From the NCBI GenBank assembly GCA_958295665.1, contig OY282558.1, positions 186,970,015 through 187,034,014 on the forward strand: a DNA stretch of 64,000 nt, in the 5' to 3' direction. This document shows positions 33,531 through 44,754 of this stretch, piece by piece. This DNA is from Tipula vernalis. Lineage: Eukaryota > Arthropoda > Insecta > Diptera > Tipulidae. The notes under the pieces are model-generated. The model was not told the origin of the DNA. It did no database searches and worked only from the letters and a program-made list of their open reading frames with translations. The translations under genes were made by a program, and so were the position numbers. Positions within the stretch are counted from its first letter, which is position 1, and every line of letters starts with the position of its first letter.

Positions 33531-35249
33531 CTTTTGAGACTGGCAAATATAAGATTAACTTTACATGAATTTGTAAAATAAAAAACATTTTTTGCACTGA
33601 CTAACAAGATTAGCAAAGTAGGTTCTGCTTACTTTTTAACATTACTTACAAATAAATTAATTTGGGATAACAATTTATGACATTATTGTTACCTGTGAAA
33701 TTTTTCGCTTAAAGCCGAATAGTTCAGATAATACTTTTTGAAAAGGGTGTGTTGCTACAATATTTCATCAAAGAAAGAAAAACATTATTCTAATAATTTG
33801 CAGACGAAAGCTACATTAGTGATTGTGGAAAATCTCATATTTAAAGCGGCGTTCAATTTTGAATTGTAAACAGAAATTGAAGTAAACTAATTGAAATACA
33901 AATAATTGTATAAATTTAGGAGTTGAATTTTATTCGACATTATCTAAAACAACCCGTGGCGGCATATCTTTCAATTTCATAACAGGAAAGTTTTCGAAAA
34001 GAAATGACCCCGGTCCTCGACAGCCGATTTTCTTTTGGGTGAATTAAAGGTCTTCGCTTAAGTGAAAGCATAATTCGTGTTCTATACAAAGTTCCTTCGA
34101 AAACCCACACATCTCTTAAAAACAAAAATATCAGGTTTTTGATAGCAGACACAATTTAGCTCGCTTTATTGGAGTCGAACTATTTTACTAAAACAACCAA
34201 AGCATTAAAAACTATTTTAGGCTAAATAGGTTTAAATGGAATTTACAGATTTATTAATTAATTAGTTTCGACCTAAAAACCAACAAAACAAATTTTTTTG
34301 TAGTTATATCCCTTAAAATTCAATTGTTTACCTGTTGCATCAACATCGTTTATTATAATAATATTGTTATCGCAAATATTTTTTTGGAAAATTGTTTTTC
34401 AAAACTTTATTGGATTATCTATTAATAATCCAATAACTCAATAACAACATATATTTTATTACAAATTAAACTGGTCAATATTATTGTAATTTTATGCAAA
34501 TTACTTAAATTTATCGAAAATCATGATAAAGTGATTTTTCATATTTTAATCCTTTTTATACCAAATAAGCTGGTACAAAAATTTATTTTCTCAAAAATTA
34601 ATATTTTCATCAGGCACAAATTTTCCTAATATTGTATATTGTTTACAACATAATTTTCAATTACCAAATCTAAAGCTTCATTTTTGAACCGCTAAACGAG
34701 TAAATCAATTTAAATTAATAAATCAGTTCGCTGTGTGCTTTCTAATGTTTGGTAAAATATTTTTGTCACGAATTAGAAGAAAAGCAACACCCGAAACTTT
34801 ATTTCACAATACATACAAATCTATTAAAATTCTTATCGTGAAGAAATTATTTACGGGTGTACACAATAAGGGGAAAATCAAAAATAAAAACGATAGGGTG
34901 ATGAAAATTAAAATTAATGAAGTTGACAGAGTTTTCTTTTTATAAAAAATTTGTGAAAATCAAAATTATTTTCCTCGACAAACTTTTATTTTGTGATGTG
35001 TTTTATTTTGTATAGGAGAATGCGACTGCGAGCATTTATTTTATCGAAACCGATTGCCAGTTTAACCTGATTTTAGTTGCAATATGTTGCTGTTGTTCGA
35101 AGTTTAGTCTCGAGTCATATTTGTCGATTGTTTTTGTTTCTATAGGGTGGAACTTAATTAAGGGAACGATGAAGAGGTGGCGCTATTTTCGTAATTCATA
35201 GGACGTTTCCATAGATTGGTTTGATTTTTTGTGAAATGAAGACGCTTAT
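33531..35249. other. Gene-free AT-rich region
   Basis: About 1.7 kb, very AT-rich. The reverse-strand 70-codon frame at 33940-34152 has no motif I recognise. No repeats are obvious by eye. Confidence 0.5.
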
Positions 35250-36020
35250 ATGCAGCGATTTATTATTGAGCGATATACGCAAAAAAACCATTAGAAATGC
35301 TTAAATTGTTTTATGAACAAACTTTCGATTGTTTGCATTCAAGGAGCATTTCAATCAAAATATCGTTGTCAAAAAGACAGTATGGGAGACAATGAACATC
35401 AACTGGTAAGTATCACCTACCAGGCGCCCCGTCAAACTATGACCATTTTGCGTCAAATGTTTCTCGGACGTGTCATATCAAAATTGGGGATATAAAATGG
35501 CCGCACCGGTGTAAAGTTTTCCACAGAATTCAGAAGTGTAGCTACACAAATTAACAGATTCCAAAAATGTAGCTACACAATTTAGCAAATAGTGTAGTTG
35601 TATACAAAAAATGTAGCAGGAGAAGTTTATATTTATTTTAATGCAGAAAAAAATTAAACCGAGTATAAAATTAAAAATTATTTTTAATGGACTATAGACA
35701 TCAGCTGACTAATAAAATAAAAATTAAATTTCATTTAGTAAAATAAATAAATTAAAAGTAATGGTATAGTGGTCACTTTTGGCCAGTTACAAGAAATCCC
35801 ATCGATGTCAAAGCAAATCTGAGTAAGCCATATTATTGCTTGCTTTTAGTAGAACATATGGGCCATGAATCATTATAACGCGACCCTCAAGGGGTGAGAT
35901 ATCGCATTTCCACACTTTGTGTAGCACTTAGTGTAGCTACACTTCTGAATTCTGTGGAAAACTTCACACCAGTAATGGCCACCTAGATCGCCCGATTAAC
36001 ACCTAGATAATCCGCTTTTG
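35250..36020 (+). pseudogene. Mariner-superfamily transposase remnant split by a MITE
   Basis: The piece begins MQRFIIERYTQK, an N-terminal pattern of insect IS630-mariner transposases. Later it reads QTMTILRQMFLGRVISKLG, then GDIKWP. The MITE at 35505-35973 interrupts here. Directly after its right target duplication the sequence gives WPPRSPD, the block before the last catalytic Asp. Most of the central catalytic region is deleted and frames shift several times. The same TGG-CC codons exist on both sides of the MITE because they belong to its 9-bp duplication. Confidence 0.65.
35505..35973. mobile_element. MITE family 3 (9-bp duplication)
   Basis: 469 bp with terminal inverted repeats of about 42 bp: ACCGGTGTAAAGTTTTCCAC at the left and the complement of ACTGGTGTGAAGTTTTCCAC at the right, followed in both arms by AGAATTCAGAAGTGTAGCTA. 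The 9-mer AATGGCC(G/A)C flanks it (35496-35504 and 35974-35982). The interior is AT-rich with repeated GTGTAGCTACAC words and has no ORF. The ends resemble those of the 2-kb element at 43335-45322. Confidence 0.85.
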
Positions 36021-36610
36021 CAAGTAGTATTTACTAACGTAAGAAGGAACAACAAAATCCTTTTTCCGTAAAAATATTAATAAAGTTTATGTATTTATAT
36101 ACATTTATCAATTCAAATACAGAATTAGATTACTTTATATATAAAATTGACCAACTTTGTCATCGCCAATATAAAAACCACGTATTTATTTGGAAAGCTC
36201 GTATTAAAACCTTTCAAATGATTTACGAATTTTTCGTGGACCTCATCATTTTTTTTTAACAATGACAATCTGTTTCAAATCTGATTTTCTTACTGAAGGT
36301 AACTAACTACCAACAGTTCGATGCTTCAATGATTTTTTTTTATAATTGAAGATCTTCGTTATGATAGTCAAATTACTATCCGTGTACCTTGTCATTTTTT
36401 TTAACAATGACACTTACCACTTTGGGAGTCAATTTGAAGGACATCGTCAAAAAAAAAAATATTGTTTCAGTTTGAAATTTTATTATCCTTTGAATCGTGT
36501 ACAGAGAAACCGTGTACCATGTCGTTAATTTCTATTACTCTACGGCTCCTGCTCTATAAGCAAAATGCTCTGTAACAGCCAATAAAAGACAGTAATGGTG
36601 ATTTTTAACA
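36021..36610. other. Gene-free stretch
   Basis: AT-rich DNA. A TCATTTTTTTTTAACAATGACA-like unit occurs twice (about 36246 and 36391), a weak local duplication. No gene is seen. Confidence 0.45.
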
Positions 36611-36611
36611 A

Positions 36612-36735
36612 TTTTACTATTAGTTATTCTGGAGCAAACCGTCAATACTAAATCAAAATGGATTCGATTGGAAGAAAGGTGACTTTGTAACAGGGCAACT
36701 AACCAATAGGCGCAAGTGACAAATTTTATTAAAAT
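36612..36735. repeat. Dispersed repeat; paralogous empty site of the 43.3-kb element
   Basis: TTAGTTATTCTGGAGCAA, then GGGCAACTAACCAATAGGCG, match the sequences that flank the element at 43335-45322 on both sides (43310-43334 and 45323-45430). Here they are contiguous, with one copy of the 9-bp target position (36638-36646). Confidence 0.75.
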
Positions 36736-36751
36736 GGCAATCGCGAAAACA

Positions 36752-36805
36752 GAAACACAAACAGTGGTTTGGGTCTTGAGGTACCGGGTTCGAATCCCGA
36801 TAGGG
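36752..36805 (+). other. tRNA-like sequence (possible SINE head)
   Basis: AGTGGTTTGGG resembles a pol III A box, and GGTTCGAATCC about 30 bp later is a perfect B box. The surroundings do not fold into a full cloverleaf, so this is a tRNA relic or SINE head and not a gene. Confidence 0.4.
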
Positions 36806-37207
36806 GCGGGATGCAAAAGGTATTTTTCATCATCTGATTACGATCTGTGATGACGATGAACAAAACTATGACCTCCTGTTGAGAGTGCAGAATCCATGGT
36901 CAGCACTATATAGGTTGGCATGAAGCAATGCAATGTGCAGGTGGTTTATACAATGATTCGGCTACTACTGCGTAAAATAGCACAGTAAAATTCAATTGCG
37001 AAAGAGTTGGCAGTGCCTTGAGAACCAGAACATATTGCACAGAATAAAACAAAAAAAAAAAAACAAAAAAAACATTTTGTCTGTTGCAACATTTTGTCTG
37101 TTGCAGGAACATTGTGTAACGTAACTTATTGGAAAAAAACGGGAAATAGATGTGTTGAATGAAAATTCGATTTTTCTAATCGCCGCCAGGGGCAGCACAA
37201 AAGCAAA
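36806..37207. other. Gene-free stretch
   Basis: No coding or repeat signal beyond A-runs near 37050. TGTTGCA/CATTTTGTC repeats briefly at 37074-37110. Confidence 0.4.
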
Positions 37208-37211
37208 ATAG

Positions 37212-37711
37212 TGTTACGTTTTTGCCTTGTTAATTAAGGTTCGTATCACTGGATTGTGAATAATACAAAATCAATTTAATTTATCACGAACGGATTTTAT
37301 TTATTTACCACAAAAATTATTACAACACAATTTATTAAAAATAAATTCACAAGATCACTTTATATAAATTATTCGCACAGTTTTACTGATCACTTTTACT
37401 TTTTATTTCGCACAAAATCACTTTTTAAATCACTTTTTAATTTCTTTTTAATCTTTACACTAGCGCTTACCAAATACTACTAATAAACTTACAAGTTTAC
37501 ACTATTGCGTTCCAAATACCAATCATCCAATTCGATCTTGTTCGCCTTTTTATATACGCAAACCAAACTTCTCGAAAGTTCATGACTTTTCTAGTTAAAA
37601 TAGTGTAGAAACATTTAGAACTGTTATATCATGAAAAATTCCATTTAGTATAGTAAAACATTGAGCTATTAGTTTAACTTATTCTATCACACGCTAGGTG
37701 TCACCGTCACA
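37212..37711 (-). repeat. Solo LTR 1 (reverse strand)
   Basis: On the reverse strand it reads TGTGACGGTGACACC...AACGTAACA, about 500 bp, with a TATAAAAAGGCGAAC promoter-like motif. ATAG precedes it (37208-37211) and follows it (37712-37715). Gypsy-type LTRs have TG..CA ends and 4-bp duplications. No internal region is present, so it is a solo LTR left by LTR-LTR recombination. Confidence 0.8.
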
Positions 37712-37715
37712 ATAG

Positions 37716-38159
37716 TGTTACGTTTTTCCCTTGTCAATTAAGGTTCGAATCACTGGATTGTAAATAATACAAAATCAATTTAATTTATCACCAACGAAAT
37801 TATTTAGTTAACACAAGAATTATTACAACACAGTTTATTAATAAAAATTCACAAACTCACTTTATATAAATTATTCTCAAATTTTACTATACACTTATAA
37901 ATTTTATTTCCACTAAAACACTTTCTAATTACTTTTTAATCTTCACACTATCGCTTACCAAATACTACTACTCCAATTCAACTTCTTTCGCCTTTTTATA
38001 TACACAAACCAAACTTCTAGAAGGCTCATGACTTTTCCAGTTAGAATAGCGTAGAAACATTAGGTAACAATTTTATCATGGAAAATTCCATTTTAGTACA
38101 GTTAAACATTGAGCTATTAATTTAACTAATTCTATTACACACTAGGTGTCACCGTCACA
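37716..38159 (-). repeat. Solo LTR 2 (reverse strand)
   Basis: The same family as LTR 1, about 444 bp, with several small indels relative to it, so the two are not a recent tandem duplication. It shares the ATAG at 37712-37715 with LTR 1 and is followed by ATAG at 38160-38163. Confidence 0.8.
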
Positions 38160-38163
38160 ATAG

Positions 38164-38616
38164 TGTTACGGTGCCACCTATGGTATAATAAAATAAGTTA
38201 AATAAATAGCGCAATGTTTTACTGTAGTAAAATAGAATTTTCCATGATAAAACTGTTCTAAATTCTTCTAGGCTATTCCTACTGGAAAAGTCATAAAATT
38301 TCTAGAAGTTTGGTTGTGTTTATAAAAAGGGGAACAAAATCAAATTGGATGATTATTATTTGGTAAGCGATAGTGTAAAGATTAAAAAGGAATTAAAAAG
38401 TGATTTAAAATGTGTTGTAATGCGAGTTAAAAATTATATGTGATCAGTAAAATTTGTGTAAATATTATAAAAAATGATTTTGGTATTATTGTTAGTAAAT
38501 TGTGTTATTTTGATTTTTGTGTTCAATAAATAAATTCGTTTGTGTAAAATTGAAATGATTTGTTTTACTCACAATCCAGTGATTCGAACTTTGATTGACA
38601 AGGCTAAAACGTTACA
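38164..38616 (+). repeat. Solo LTR 3 (forward strand)
   Basis: The same family in the opposite orientation: TGTTACGGTGCCACC at the start, TATAAAAAGGGG near 38315, AATAAATAAA near 38525, and AAAACGTTACA at the end. It is flanked by ATAG on both sides (38160-38163 and 38617-38620). Confidence 0.8.
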
Positions 38617-38620
38617 ATAG

Positions 38621-39390
38621 ATTTTTTTTGTTCTAGCCAGCAGAAAAATTATGAATTCATTTTTCTAATCCATATTTATTTGGAAAATTTTGCTTACGTT
38701 TAAAGTATGTATTCCTTTACAAAAATAAATGAAAAATGCCATCTATGCAGTTCATGTTAACTATGTTTTCCACAAATTTTCCCTTCTAGGTTTTATTGTT
38801 TTTCGTGGTTTTACTGTTTTTGATAAAGGTAAACCAGAATCAGAAGCCATACAAAATTTTATCTTTAAGGTCTGAAGGGATAAAATAGAAAGAGAGGTAA
38901 ATAATTTAAAAAAAAAACACATGCCAAATTTGATTTCAGTTTATTCAATGTATCGTTTGGACGGATCATCATCATCTCGTAGTATCATTAGTAGTGTCCC
39001 GCAATATTTGTTGGATTCTAGTCTTGTTCTATGTGTATTTAAAAAAACTCAACACCGGCCCCAGATGGAAATGCTGCGATTATGCAGCAATCCCTTTGAA
39101 ATTTGGTGACTAACATATTCTGACGTAATCATATGGTTTTATAGAATTAGATGCAGCAATTGACTTGTGAATCGTCACAAAAACGACTTGATTCCCAAAT
39201 TTTCTTTGACTTTATTTCAATTTAAAACAAAACAAATAAACCCAATTAACTTTACTTCAGTTGACTTAATTACACAGCCCCATGTATAAATTATGTATGC
39301 ATGTATGCACATATGTAGTACGTAATTAAATCAACAGTATAACCGAATTAACGATGATTTTGTAATCGTAATTTTGAAGAATTTTCTATT
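38621..39390. other. Gene-free stretch
   Basis: AT-rich DNA between the solo LTRs and the second Jockey element. No motif is recognised; short ATGTATGCA-type repeats lie near 39295. Confidence 0.5.
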
Positions 39391-39402
39391 AGTTACTGAA
39401 TT
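39391..39402. repeat. Target-site duplication, left, of Jockey copy 2
   Basis: AGTTACTGAATT, repeated at 43256-43267 directly after the poly(A). It places the 5' end of the element at about 39403. Confidence 0.85.
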
Positions 39403-39532
39403 TTTGGCAATTTTGCTACCACCGAGTAAACATTTAAATAATTTAACTATTACTTGTGTGAAAAGTTGAATCAGCAGTTTAAATCTTTTTTTTTCTTTTA
39501 AAAATATTGTGATGTGAAAAGCAAGTGAAATC

Positions 39533-40595
39533 ATGATGTTCTTATCTCCGCCTCAAGTAAAAAAGGCTGGGCCAAATCAGCAGATAGCGATGTCTACAAG
39601 CGATTTACCACCGAACGTCACGACCTCAATTATTAATAAAAATACAAAAGTGCAGCATAGTCCAAAGCGACAACAAATTTTAAATGCTCAAAAAATTACC
39701 TTACCAGGCAATTTAAATCAAAGTGAAATTATTAATTTAAATAACATTGGTATGTTGAACCATAACGAAATTAAAAGTGCATCGTCGCCAAATATTGACG
39801 ATAAAAACAAACAATGAGAGTGCATCGATATCAAATGACAATAAAATAAACAGTGATGTAGGTTTAGTGCCAACGGGAATAGACCGGTATATTACTGTTC
39901 GATCAAAACGAAGAAGAAGCCCTAGATCAGCGGCCAGTGCAAGCGCGAATAAATTCACTAAGACACACTTTGAATTAACGCGTGGTAATAGGTATTCTTG
40001 CTTGGTTGTTGACGAGCCGCCAGCCGAAAAAACTCCAAAAACTGAGAAGCCGCCACCAATCTATTTGAGGGAAGAATCAAATAGAGAACTTGCAAAAATG
40101 ATCGAGTTTATCACGGAAGGTGCATTTTATATTTCCGGGATCAAAAGAGGAGATATAAAAGAAACAAAAATTCAACCGCTCAATATTGATGCTTACATAG
40201 CATTAATTAAACATTTTGACCAAGTTGGTAAACATTACTACACTTATCAACTGAAGAGCCAAAAAGGATTGGTTGTCATCTTAAAAGGAATAGAGAGTTA
40301 CGTGGATGCTAACGAAATACGGAATGCTCTCGCTGAAAAAGGTTTCCAATGCAGATCTATTACCAATATTTTTAATCGGGAGAAGGTACCTCAGCCATTG
40401 TTTCGTCTGGAATTAGAACCAAACAATAAAAAAGTTAAAGGCAACCATTCAATATTTAACCTAAAATATCTACTGTACAGAAGAGTTACCATCGAGGAGC
40501 CCAGGGAAAGAAATGGGCCGGTACAGTGTGTTAAGTGCCAAGAATATGGGCACACTAGAGCATATTGCACTTTGAACGATGTTTGTTTGCTGTAT
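39533..40595 (+). pseudogene. Jockey ORF1 with frameshift and truncation
   Basis: It starts at ATGATG (39533). The first 90 codons are polar and rich in N, Q and K. A frameshift near 39800 moves the reading into the frame that runs from 39777 to 40598. This contains basic SKRRRSPRS, a folded region with AFYISGIKRGDIKETK and GLVVILKGIESYVD, and the conserved domain before the knuckles (FQCRSITNIFN to RRVTIEEP). It then contains one CCHC box, CVKCQEYGHTRAYC. Immediately after the first knuckle the sequence jumps into ORF2 and stops. In Jockey Gag two or three knuckles are expected, so the C-terminus is lost. Confidence 0.85.
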
Positions 40596-43049
40596 TGATA
40601 AAGCGAAGATTAAAACACTACGAACTTCCGAAATATGAAAAAGAACATATACAATCAACGAGCATCTGTCTGCAGGAGTGGTCTGGAAACTGCGTCATAT
40701 CGGCAGTATACTGCCCTCCAAAACATGCTAAAAAAAACTCCAGTTCTTGGATTATTTCAGCCAGCTGGGTAATACATTTCTTGTGGGCGGTAATTACAAC
40801 GCTAAACATACTCATTGGGATTCCAGATTAACATCGCCGAAAGGCAAACAACTTTATGATGCTATAGAGGAACAGTCGCTGGATTATTTATCTGCCGGTA
40901 ACCCAACTTACTGGCCCACGGATAAAAAGAAAATTCCTGATCTAATTGACTTTTGTGTAACGAAGGGCATTCCACGTACATACGCTAAGGCCACCGATTG
41001 CTATGATCTGTCTTCTGATCACTCACCGGTAATAGTAACATTGAGTACCGATGTCCTAAGGAACGAAATACCGAATCGTCTTACAAACAAGAAAACTAAT
41101 TGGGATCAATATAGAAGGCTAGTCGAACAAAAGTGTCTACTTAATATTCCTCTGATCACACCAGCTGATATTGATGCGGCGGCAGAAAATCTAAAAGATG
41201 TCATGACATTATCTGCTGAAAGGACTACACCCGGCATAAGTAGTTCGGAAAATGTTAATAAACTGTCACATAATATACAGGAACTAATCCAGGAAAAGCG
41301 AAAAATTCGCCGTCAATGGCAGCAAACAAAATCACCGTTATTGAAATGGAAATTAAATCGAGCTATTAAGGGCCTAAGATTTGCTTTGAGGGAAGAAGAA
41401 AACCAGCGCTTAAAGAACTATTTAAGTGATCGCTCGGCAACCGAGAGGACAGATTATTCTTTGTGGAAGGCAACAAAAAATTTAAAAAGGCCAACAAATT
41501 CGAATCCACCGATTAGACTACCAACAGGAAATTGGGCGAGAAGTGATGAAGAAAAAGCCAATGCTTTTGCTGCTCATCTAGCAACAGTATTCGTCCCACA
41601 CGAAGAAGATAATTATTTCGTGCTACCCCAGCCAACGGATGATGGTTTATCCTACAAACCTATAAAGTATAACTGAAAGAAAGTTAAGAATACAATTAAA
41701 ACTTGCATAAGTCCGAAAAAGGCACCTTGGCATGATCTCATTACTGTAAAAATGATAAGGGAATTGCCGGATAAATGCATAAAACTAATAACATTTGTAT
41801 TCAACACGATCATGCGAACCAGCTATATTCCTCAAAAATCGAAGATATCCTTGATCACAATGATACATAAGCCAGGGAAAATGAAATACAAATCTCATCA
41901 TATCGTCCAATAAGCATGCTGCCCACAATCTCAAAGCTATTTGAAAAAATGTTATTAACGAAATTGAAACCAATATTAGAAGAGCGGCGTGTTATTCCAG
42001 AGCATCAATTTGGGTTCCGAAACCAACATGGTACTATAGAGCAAGTACACAGAACTGTAAATGCAATCAAAATCACCTTCGAGGAAAAGAAATATTGTTC
42101 TGCTGCCTTTTTGGATATCGCACAAGCTTTTGATAAAGTTTGGCATGATGGACTAATTTACAAAATTAAAGAGCTTCTACCGAAGAAATTTCACTCAGTT
42201 TGGGGAAACTATCTTCTTCAAAGGCAATACATGGTAAAACAAAACAGCGCAACTACTTGCTTAAATGATATTAATGCAGGTGTCCCGCAAGGGAGCGTTC
42301 TAGGACCAATATTATACTTGTTGTACACAGCTGATATACCTGTAACTAACAAAATAATAATATCAACATTTGCCGATGACACGGCCATCCTGGTGTCCCA
42401 CACTAATCCTGAAATTGCCTCAAAGGAATTGCAGAATCATTTAAACAAAGTCGCGGACTGGTTGAAAGCATGGCGAATCAAAGTGAACGAAAACAAATCA
42501 ACTCATGTCACATTCACGCTGAACAAACGCACCTGCCCACCAGTGAAATTAAACGATAAACATATTCCTCAACAAACGAAGGTAAAATACTTAGGTTTGC
42601 ATGTGGATAGAAGGTTAACGTGGAAAAATCATATTGAAACAAAGCGCAACCAAATAAAAATTACATTTTCTAAAATGTATTGGCTGATGGGAAGAAAATC
42701 TCAGTTGTCATTAGCTAATAAAGTTTTACTTTACAAAGCTATAATCAAACTCATATGGACATACGGTATTCAGTAATGGGGATCCACCAGCACTTCAAAC
42801 AGAAAACTCCTGCAACGAGCCCAAGCGAAAATACTTCGCAGTATTACCAATGCTCCTTGGTACATTCGAAATAGTAATATACATCTCGATCTTGGGATTA
42901 AAACCGTTAAAGAAACTATTAAAGAATTCAGTTCGAAATATTATTCAAAACTAGAAGCACATCCCAACGAATTAGCCGGGGAGATATTAAAACAGCCGCG
43001 ATTTAGGCGACTGAGAAGAACAGATCCACTCGGACTGATGAACCTGTGA
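40583..43049 (+). pseudogene. Jockey ORF2 lacking the endonuclease N-terminus
   Basis: It begins inside the endonuclease at VLIKRRLKHYELP, so about 70 residues including the N-terminal catalytic motifs are deleted. A frameshift lies in an A-run near 40735. Then come GGNYNAKHTHW, in which the usual Asp of GGDYN is Asn, and SSDHSPV. The RT frame has a TGA at 41674-41676, a frameshift near 41890, then SMLPTISKLFEKML, FLDIAQAFD, GVPQGSVLGP and FADDTAIL. A TAA at 42774-42776 interrupts the thumb region, and coding continues to 43049. It is certainly inactive, although the RT catalytic Asp pair remains. Confidence 0.9.
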
Positions 43050-43241
43050 ACCTGTGAATTTACTAAATGATTATCTTATACTTATAAGTATAATCTAAAT
43101 TAGTTAAATTGTGAGCACTAACAATAAGTATTAACATTGGTTAAGACTTAAATTATGTAATAATTTTTAGCTTAAGATTTGATTACTTCTTGTTAGTTTC
43201 TTATGTAGAACGATTCAAGAATAAAGCCATTTGCAACATTT

Positions 43242-43267
43242 AAAAAAAAAAAAAAAGTTACTGAATT
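43242..43267 (+). repeat. Poly(A) tail and right target duplication of Jockey copy 2
   Basis: An A-run at 43242-43255/6 passes into the second AGTTACTGAATT (43256-43267). Confidence 0.9.
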
Positions 43268-43334
43268 ATTCAACAAACAAATCGTACAATTAATTATGGC
43301 TCATGTTTTAGTTATTCAGGAACAAAGAGTTTAT

Positions 43335-43645
43335 GGCAGTGTGAAGTTTCTGACAAATTGACAAAAAAACCTTACAACAGCTAAAAAGTGTAAAGGGACT
43401 GCTACACTTTTGCTATGTGGTTATTTGAAACCACTGACGAGTCATCGCAGAGATGTCTTGGTACAAAAATGCCATGTGGTAAAATTATGTCGTTAGGAAC
43501 ATATTTATGCGACCCGCCCAACATAAATTTATCCAAGTTTCAAAAATGTCACGTGGTAAAATTCTGTAGTTGAGATTTCTATGGGCCATTGACAAGGCAT
43601 CGTAGAGATGTCTATGTACGAGTGTCTGTTATTTGTTTTGTATTT
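43335..43645. repeat. Left inverted arm with sub-repeats
   Basis: It contains the complement of the unit found in the right arm: TGCGACCCGCCCAACATAAA, TTTCAAAAATGTCACGTGG and the CATCG-AGAGATGTCT block (twice, near 43443 and 43599). Confidence 0.8.
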
Positions 43646-43740
43646 GGAACGTTTTGTTTTATTGTTAGTACGTTTCTATATATAGTATATTAGAGAGACT
43701 GGATTTATTCTGCACCCCGCGTTCGTTGTCAGTTTTATGC

Positions 43741-44700
43741 TTAAAAGATCGTCATATATTTTCCCGGCTGCACGTCAACAATCGCAAAGCCATTATGTGA
43801 ATTGATATTAAATGTTATTGGGTTTTCGAACCATGTTTTGCATTTCGTACAAGTAGCTCCATAAAGTTTTACGGCATTTCTAATATTTTTGAAACTTCGT
43901 TCATTGAAGTTTTTGTAATTTAAAGGCACATAAAATTATCTTTTTTGTGCGATTGATAACAGCTTGGACAGGTAAAATTAAGGGATATCGAACGTTTCAT
44001 AAAAAATTCAATTATTTTTGAAATGTTACAATCCATTCTCATATCTATATTAGAAGTGATTGTGTTAATGTTAAAACATTTAAATAGCAAACGCGTCCTT
44101 CTTCTGAATGTAGACTGAATTGCTCCATTAATTATGAAGTACGAAATAAAATCGGCAAAATCAGTGCCAGTAGTTTTAATCTTATCCAATATATGTTTAT
44201 TGTCAATAGATAATATTCTAATTATATGCGCTAGGGCATCGAAACCGCATGTGTGAAAAATGGAGACTCGATAATTTTGATATTCAAATGAATATCCAAT
44301 TGGAAATATACTATCGGTAACAATTTCTTCAACCTCCGATTCCATCTCGACATCATCTTTAGCAAAGTATATTGTTACAACACGTTTTCTTATGTGTTTT
44401 GGGGATTCGTATAGACGAATTTGTTTGTTCCAATTTTCTTTGTTATTTATATTATCTGGCTCTTCCTCAGAATCATGGTTTTTCGCTGCTATCCTTTTAC
44501 TTGGTTTGGGAGCTGGTTTTAACGCTTGTAAGACGTTTATTGCGTTTACTAAGCGCTCTGTTTTGTCTTTTAATAGGGCAATAAATCGTCCAACCCTTGA
44601 AAACTTTCTTTCGATGTAATAATGTTTTACATGTCGGAACCATAATTCCACATTTGAGTTTGAAACCCGGCCTTCAATATTTAATTATTTGGAGAAGCAT
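43741..44700 (-). pseudogene. Transposase-like C-terminal protein with cysteine-box domain
   Basis: The main frame (44651-43920) is preceded in phase by codons reading GRVSNSNV. It reads VELWFRHVKHYYIE and VGRFIALLKDKTERL, resembling the N-x-x-VE-x-WF-K segment at the end of a transposase-like module found in many uncharacterised insect proteins. A charged linker follows (residues about 55-110). Then comes FHTCGFDALAHII, which resembles the active-site cysteine box of ubiquitin-protease-like domains, and after that a zinc-ribbon candidate, CPSC. A one-base shift near 43925 leads to the last frame (43929-43741) with CTKC. The segment where the catalytic His would be expected is cut by the left arm. 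The function is inferred, not recognised with certainty. Confidence 0.5.
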
Positions 44701-44754
44701 GTACTTCCTAAAGTAATATATGCCAAATATCTTTAAATTGTAAATATTACGTTT

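Larger units (their letters stand above)
39403..43255 (+). mobile_element. Jockey-clade non-LTR retrotransposon, copy 2
   Basis: A 3.85-kb element with 12-bp duplications, a 5' UTR of about 130 bp, ORF1 with the full N-terminal part, a deletion joining ORF1 to the middle of the endonuclease, RT, a 3' UTR with AATAAA at 43219-43224 and a 14-bp A tail. It is related to the copy at 1475-4981 (same RT wording, GVPQGSVLGP and PTYWPTD) but clearly another family. Several stops and frameshifts make it older than copy 1. Confidence 0.9.

Noticed and set aside
33940..34152. 70-codon reverse-strand ORF
   Set aside because: No recognised motif, no neighbouring signals; length is expected by chance.
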